Of a DNA stretch of 28,771 nt, positions 25,816 to 28,771 are shown in pieces. This stretch comes from Streptomyces sp. NRRL F-5630 (GTDB lineage: Bacteria; Actinomycetota; Actinomycetes; Streptomycetales; Streptomycetaceae), in NCBI RefSeq assembly GCF_000719475.1, contig NZ_JOGO01000073.1, positions 1 to 28,771 on the forward strand. The letters are read 5' to 3'. A model generated the notes under the pieces. The model saw nothing but the letters and a program-made list of their open reading frames with translations, was not told the DNA's origin and ran no database searches. The translations under genes were made by a program, and so were the position numbers. How positions within the stretch are numbered: the first letter of the stretch is position 1; each line of letters starts with the position of its first letter.

Positions 25816-26772
25816 TCACTCGGCCGGCCCGCTCCGTCCCACGTGCGCGCGGATCGCCTCCGCGACGGACTCGGGGTATTCCATCATCGCGACGTGCCCG
25901 GCCTCGGGCAGGGTCAGCAGCCGCGCGTCACGGAACGACCTGGCCGCTTTGCGCGCCATCCGGTACGAGACGAGCTGGTCACGGCCACCGTAGACGAGGA
26001 GCGTGGGGGCGAGGACGCGCTCGGCCTGGCGCCACAGACTGTGCTGTCCGCCGAGCGTGTACGCGTTGACGATCGCCCGCGCCGAGCGCGTCATCGCGTC
26101 CCAGAAGTACGGGAGCGCCAGGCGCCGCTCCATCTCGGTGACCGCCTGCCGGAACCCGGCCTCGTCGACGCGCCCGGGATCGCCGTAGCAGAGCGCGAGC
26201 ACGCCCCGTACCCGGTCCTCGGCGGTCCAGTCGCGCGAAAGGCGGCTGAAGAGCGCGGTGACGCCCGGGACGGCGAGCAGCGCGGTGGGCACGGCGCTGC
26301 GCTGCACCCGTATCTCCGGCAGGGCGGGCGAGATGAGCGTGAGGGTGCGCACGAGGTCGGGGCGCGCGGCGGCGACACGCGTGGCGATGGCGCCACCCAT
26401 CGAGTTGCCCACGAGGTGCACGGGACCGCGCCCGCCCGCCTCCAGGAGCGCGACGACGGAGCGGGCCTGCGCCGAGATGCCGTAGTCGCCGTCGTCGGGC
26501 GGCGGGGAGTCCCCGAAGCCCGGCAGGTCGAGCGCCTCGCCGTCGAGGTCCTCGCGCAGCAGCCGCAGGAGCGCGGACCAGTTGAGCGAGGAGCCGCCGA
26601 GTCCGTGCACGTACAGGGCCGGCGGCAGTCCCTCGCGCGCGGGCGGTACGGAGCGCACGGCGAGCGTGCGGCCCGGCAGGTGGCGGGTGCGCAGCTCCTC
26701 GTCGGCGGCGAGAGGGACGGGGCTCACCCGGGGTTCGGCGGCCGCGGGCAGGGAAAACGGTTCCGGGGACAC
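25816..26772 (-). CDS. Alpha/beta-fold hydrolase
   Basis: 318 aa cytosolic-type hydrolase with no signal peptide. The strand-loop HGLGGSSLNW (56-65) forms the oxyanion region, the nucleophile is Ser124 in GNSMGG, the acid is Asp265 in GGRDQLV and the base is His293 in EAGHVAM. A helical lid of about 90 residues lies between. Length and order match esterases and lipases of the Abhydrolase_1 group; substrate unknown. GTG start with a weak ribosome binding site; the disordered first 25 residues make the start uncertain. Divergent from the small acidic protein gene. Confidence 0.9.
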   Translation of the reverse strand: MSPEPFSLPAAAEPRVSPVPLAADEELRTRHLPGRTLAVRSVPPAREGLPPALYVHGLGGSSLNWSALLRLLREDLDGEALDLPGFGDSPPPDDGDYGISAQARSVVALLEAGGRGPVHLVGNSMGGAIATRVAAARPDLVRTLTLISPALPEIRVQRSAVPTALLAVPGVTALFSRLSRDWTAEDRVRGVLALCYGDPGRVDEAGFRQAVTEMERRLALPYFWDAMTRSARAIVNAYTLGGQHSLWRQAERVLAPTLLVYGGRDQLVSYRMARKAARSFRDARLLTLPEAGHVAMMEYPESVAEAIRAHVGRSGPAE

Positions 26773-26843
26773 GCGGCCATGTTACGAGAGGGTCACGCCC
26801 GGGGCGCCTGTGCGGGCGGTCACACCAGGGAACGCGTGGGACG

Positions 26844-26859
26844 TACCCTGACAATCAGG
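26844..26859 (+). promoter_or_regulatory. Candidate -10 box and small inverted repeat
   Basis: TACCCT (26844-26849) is a possible -10 box in the 148-bp divergent region before the acidic protein gene. It overlaps the inverted repeat CCTGA-CAA-TCAGG (26847-26859). No good -35 box is seen. Confidence 0.25.
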
Positions 26860-26920
26860 ACGAGGGCCGCGATCCGTGCCCCGTCCGCTCCGTGTCACCC
26901 GGGCTGGAAAGGCGAGTGCC

Positions 26921-27142
26921 ATGACGATCGATCCGCAGGAACCGCGAGCCGAGACGCCTCCGGTCGACCCGGAGGAGCCGGTGGCCTTCGAGTCCGAGGC
27001 GGACCCGGAGGAGCCCGAGACCTTCGAGGCCGAGGAGGAGGAGCACCCCCCGCTGGAGCGCAAGGAACACGAGGCGGTGGACGAGGCGGACCGCGCGGAG
27101 CAGGAACTCGTCGTGGAGGAGGACGAGGAGGAGTACCGCTGA
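26921..27142 (+). CDS. Small acidic disordered protein
   Basis: 73 aa, dominated by Glu, Asp and Pro, with almost no hydrophobic core. It contains DPEEP twice and a run VVEEDEEEYR at the end. GAAAGGCGAG before the ATG gives a plausible ribosome binding site. A strong hairpin follows the stop. No family recognised; the sequence suggests an intrinsically disordered protein. A longer frame starts upstream at 26876 but has no good binding site. Confidence 0.7.
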   Translation: MTIDPQEPRAETPPVDPEEPVAFESEADPEEPETFEAEEEEHPPLERKEHEAVDEADRAEQELVVEEDEEEYR

Positions 27143-27147
27143 CCGCC

Positions 27148-27215
27148 CGGCCCGCCCGGACGCCCCGGGGCCCCCGTACCGGTGACGCCGGTTCCGGGGG
27201 CACCCGGGCGGGCCG
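27148..27215 (+). terminator. Terminator after the small acidic protein
   Basis: Perfect 12-bp outer stem CGGCCCGCCCGG (27148-27159) with its complement (27204-27215). The 44-base interior forms a second stem (GCCCCCG with CGGGGGC). It begins 5 bp after the TGA. Confidence 0.8.
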
Positions 27216-27337
27216 CGTACCGCCCTACCGCCACCAAACCCGTCCCTATCGCCTCGACAACGCTGTGACCAGCACAAAGCCTCTGTCCGACTGGTGAAAA
27301 GCCCCCGCAGGGCGCGCGCAGGGCGGTTACCGAAAAG

Positions 27338-27343
27338 TACGAT
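27338..27343 (+). promoter_or_regulatory. Candidate -10 box of the TetR gene
   Basis: TACGAT lies about 50 bp before the TetR start. The 12-base context GTACGATGGCGG is the same as at the damage-type promoter (9066-9077), but here no TGTCRGTG lies eight bases upstream. No -35 box is clear. Confidence 0.35.
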
Positions 27344-27391
27344 GGCGGGCGCGGGCACCGTTCCGCGAAGGCAACGAACCTGGGAGGCGGC

Positions 27392-28042
27392 GTGAGCGCC
27401 ATCGAGCAGACAGAGGCAGCGCGCCCGAGGGGCACCCGGCTGCCCCGCCGCGCGCGCCGGAACCAGCTCCTCGGCGCGGCGCAGGAGGTCTTCGTCGCGC
27501 AGGGGTACCACGCGGCGGCGATGGACGACATCGCCGAGCGCGCCGGGGTGAGCAAGCCGGTCCTCTACCAGCACTTTCCCGGAAAGCTCGACCTGTACCT
27601 CGCGCTGCTCGACCAGCACTGCGAGGCGCTGCTCCAGGCGGTGCGCGCGGCGCTCGCCTCGACGACGGACAACAAGCAGCGCGTGCTGGCGACGATGGAC
27701 GCCTACTTCGGCTACGTCGAGGACGAGGGCGGCGCCTTCCGGCTCGTCTTCGAGTCGGACCTGACCAACGAGCCCGCGGTGCGCGAGCGCGTGGACCGCG
27801 TCACGGCGCAGTGCGCGGAGGCGATCTGCGACGTCATCGCGGAGGACACGGGCCTCTCGCGCGACGAGTCGATGCTGCTCGCCTCCGGTCTCGGGGGCCT
27901 CGCACAGGTCGTGGCCCGCTCCTGGCTGCACAGCGACCGCAGCGTGCCGCGCGACACGGCCGTCCAGCTCCTCGCCTCCCTCGCCTGGCGCGGCATCGCG
28001 GGCTTCCCGCTGTACGGGAGCGAGCAGGCGCAGGGCGACTGA
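27392..28042 (+). CDS. TetR/AcrR family transcriptional regulator
   Basis: 216 aa. The N-terminal helix-turn-helix (about 22-68) includes RRNQLLGAAQEVFVAQGYHA and MDDIAERAGVSKPVLYQHFP, the family signature. The all-helical C-terminal ligand domain follows. GTG start with GGGAGG 5 bp upstream. It corresponds by position to Rv3208, next to a DUF3107 gene as in mycobacteria. Target and ligand are unknown. Its final two codons and stop are part of a direct repeat. Confidence 0.93.
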   Translation: MSAIEQTEAARPRGTRLPRRARRNQLLGAAQEVFVAQGYHAAAMDDIAERAGVSKPVLYQHFPGKLDLYLALLDQHCEALLQAVRAALASTTDNKQRVLATMDAYFGYVEDEGGAFRLVFESDLTNEPAVRERVDRVTAQCAEAICDVIAEDTGLSRDESMLLASGLGGLAQVVARSWLHSDRSVPRDTAVQLLASLAWRGIAGFPLYGSEQAQGD

Positions 28043-28103
28043 GGCGAGCACCACCCGGCGGCGGGCATCCGGCGACTGAGGCGAGCACCACCCGGCGGCG
28101 GGC
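28034..28103. repeat. 33-bp direct repeat spanning the TetR stop codon
   Basis: Identical copies at 28034-28066 and 28071-28103 (period 37 bp) start GGCGACTGAGGCGAGCACCA. The first contains the last codons and TGA of the TetR gene. A third, degenerate piece (GGCGACCGGCGGCG) follows at about 28115. Confidence 0.9.
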
Positions 28104-28222
28104 GGCGGGCAGCCGGCGACCGGCGGCGCGGGGTGGTTCCGCGCCCGCCTCGTACGGGGCCGCCTCGCGCTTGTTCGCTCAGGGCGTGCCGGGCTCCGCT
28201 CAGCGGGGTCCCCTCGCCGGGC

Positions 28223-28228
28223 TAATGT
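28223..28228 (+). promoter_or_regulatory. Candidate -10 box of the DUF3107 gene
   Basis: TAATGT stands out in a GC-rich gap and lies 57 bp before the start. The -35 region (around 28200) has no consensus hexamer. Confidence 0.45.
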
Positions 28229-28284
28229 GGGCGCGTACGGCGCGCTGTGTCGCGCACATCGGTGACCGTCGGAGGGACATAGCC

Positions 28285-28512
28285 GTGGAGGTCAAGATCG
28301 GGGTGCAGCACGCGCCGCGCGAGATCGTTGTGGAGAGCGGGCAGAGCGCCGACGAGGTCGAGAAGGCCGTGGCCGACGCGCTCGGCGGCACGTCCCCGCT
28401 GCTGAGCCTGGAGGACGACAAGGGCCGCAAGATCCTCGTCCCCGCCGCGAAGCTCGCGTACGTGGAGATCGGCGAGTCCACTCCCCGCAAGGTGGGCTTC
28501 GGCGTCGCCTGA
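28285..28512 (+). CDS. DUF3107 family protein
   Basis: 75 aa, full length for the family. It reads as a compact alpha/beta protein: EVKIGVQHAPREIVVESGQS, an EVEKAVADAL helix, then GRKILVPAAKLAYVEIGE. GTG start with GGAGGG 8 bp upstream. It is the counterpart of Rv3208A (TB9.4), which also follows a TetR gene. Function is unknown; the conserved pairing suggests a link to the regulator. A separate promoter and a terminator indicate it can be transcribed alone. Confidence 0.92.
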   Translation: MEVKIGVQHAPREIVVESGQSADEVEKAVADALGGTSPLLSLEDDKGRKILVPAAKLAYVEIGESTPRKVGFGVA

Positions 28513-28530
28513 GCCCCCCACCGGCCGGGC

Positions 28531-28574
28531 GCTCAGCCCGGCACATGCGGGCATCCAGCCCGCTCAGCCCGGCA
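28531..28574. repeat. 13-bp direct repeat downstream of DUF3107
   Basis: GCTCAGCCCGGCA occurs at 28531-28543 and 28562-28574. Related CCCGC/GCGGG pieces between them could fold. No function apparent. Confidence 0.6.
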
Positions 28575-28585
28575 GACCGGGCGTT

Positions 28586-28625
28586 CCGGAGGCGGTCCCC
28601 TGAGGGGGCCGCCTCTGGCATTTCG
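28586..28625 (+). terminator. Rho-independent-type terminator of DUF3107
   Basis: 12-bp stem GAGGCGGTCCCC (28589-28600) with GGGGGCCGCCTC (28604-28615), one G-U pair, loop TGA. CC/GG pairs extend the base, and a short ATTTC follows. It lies about 75 bp after the stop. Confidence 0.85.
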
Positions 28626-28771
28626 GGGGGATGGTGGGGCTTGTGATTCCGGGGCTTGTGCTGGGCGACGGTTGCGCTCGCTGGTCGTTTGTTCGCTGGG
28701 GGACGGCGGGTCGGCAGGGGCGACGGTGGGGGGCGCTGGGGACTTGGGGAGCCGTGGGGCGGGACCTTGGG
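28621..28771. other. G-rich end of window, no gene seen
   Basis: The segment is rich in G-runs, with GGGGCTTGTG occurring twice near 28636-28661. No open frame with family likeness and no RNA gene was recognised. It may be spacer before a gene outside the window. Confidence 0.5.

Noticed and set aside
27811..28284. N-terminal extension of the DUF3107 protein
   Set aside because: It overlaps the TetR gene in another frame; the GTG at 28285 has a strong ribosome binding site and gives the family length.

Overview
The window is a high-GC (about 70-75%) actinobacterial chromosome segment that reads as Streptomyces. Signs are the strong third-position GC bias with long antisense open frames, frequent GTG starts, ATGA/GTGA gene overlaps, Pro/Ala/Gly-rich linkers, and gene families and order typical of the genus. 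The order AdnA-type helicase, alkyltransferase-like protein, MoeZ, DUF3152, TetR, DUF3107 matches a block also present in mycobacteria (Rv3201c to Rv3208A in M. tuberculosis). The window is therefore core chromosome, with Streptomyces-specific genes set between the conserved ones.

Layout. 1-224: non-coding repeats. 225-4101 (minus): an AdnA-like helicase-nuclease (225-3590) and, upstream of it, a cysteine-less alkyltransferase-like (ATL) protein (3706-4101). 4302-7301 (plus): a large membrane protein with an LPG-synthase/YbhN membrane domain and a degenerate kinase-like domain. 7385-10776 (plus): two tandem lipoprotein peptidases of the Tap/SlpD/SlpE type. The second has a DNA-damage (RecA-NDp/PafBC-type) promoter motif. 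10813-10842: terminator between convergent genes.

10849-17869 (minus): moeZ, preceded by a likely exopolysaccharide operon. That operon holds a DUF3492/PelF-like glycosyltransferase, an 8-TM membrane protein, a nucleotide-sugar epimerase/reductase and a spherulin-4 family glycosidase-like protein. 18122-23740 (minus): a complete peptide-type ABC importer (substrate-binding lipoprotein, two permeases, fused double ATPase). It is preceded by a short Cys-containing ORF with a consensus promoter placed for leaderless transcription.

24099-25451 (minus): DUF3152 membrane-anchored protein with a metzincin-like zinc motif. 25816-26772 (minus): alpha/beta hydrolase. 26921-28512 (plus): small acidic protein, TetR regulator and DUF3107 protein, ending at a strong terminator. 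28621-28771 shows no gene.

Most promising for follow-up: the Pel-like polysaccharide operon with an inverted repeat over its candidate promoter; the damage-type promoter in front of a secreted peptidase; and the leaderless Cys-containing mini-ORF ahead of the ABC importer. No tRNA, rRNA, CRISPR array or insertion sequence was seen. All family assignments come from reading motifs, not from searches.
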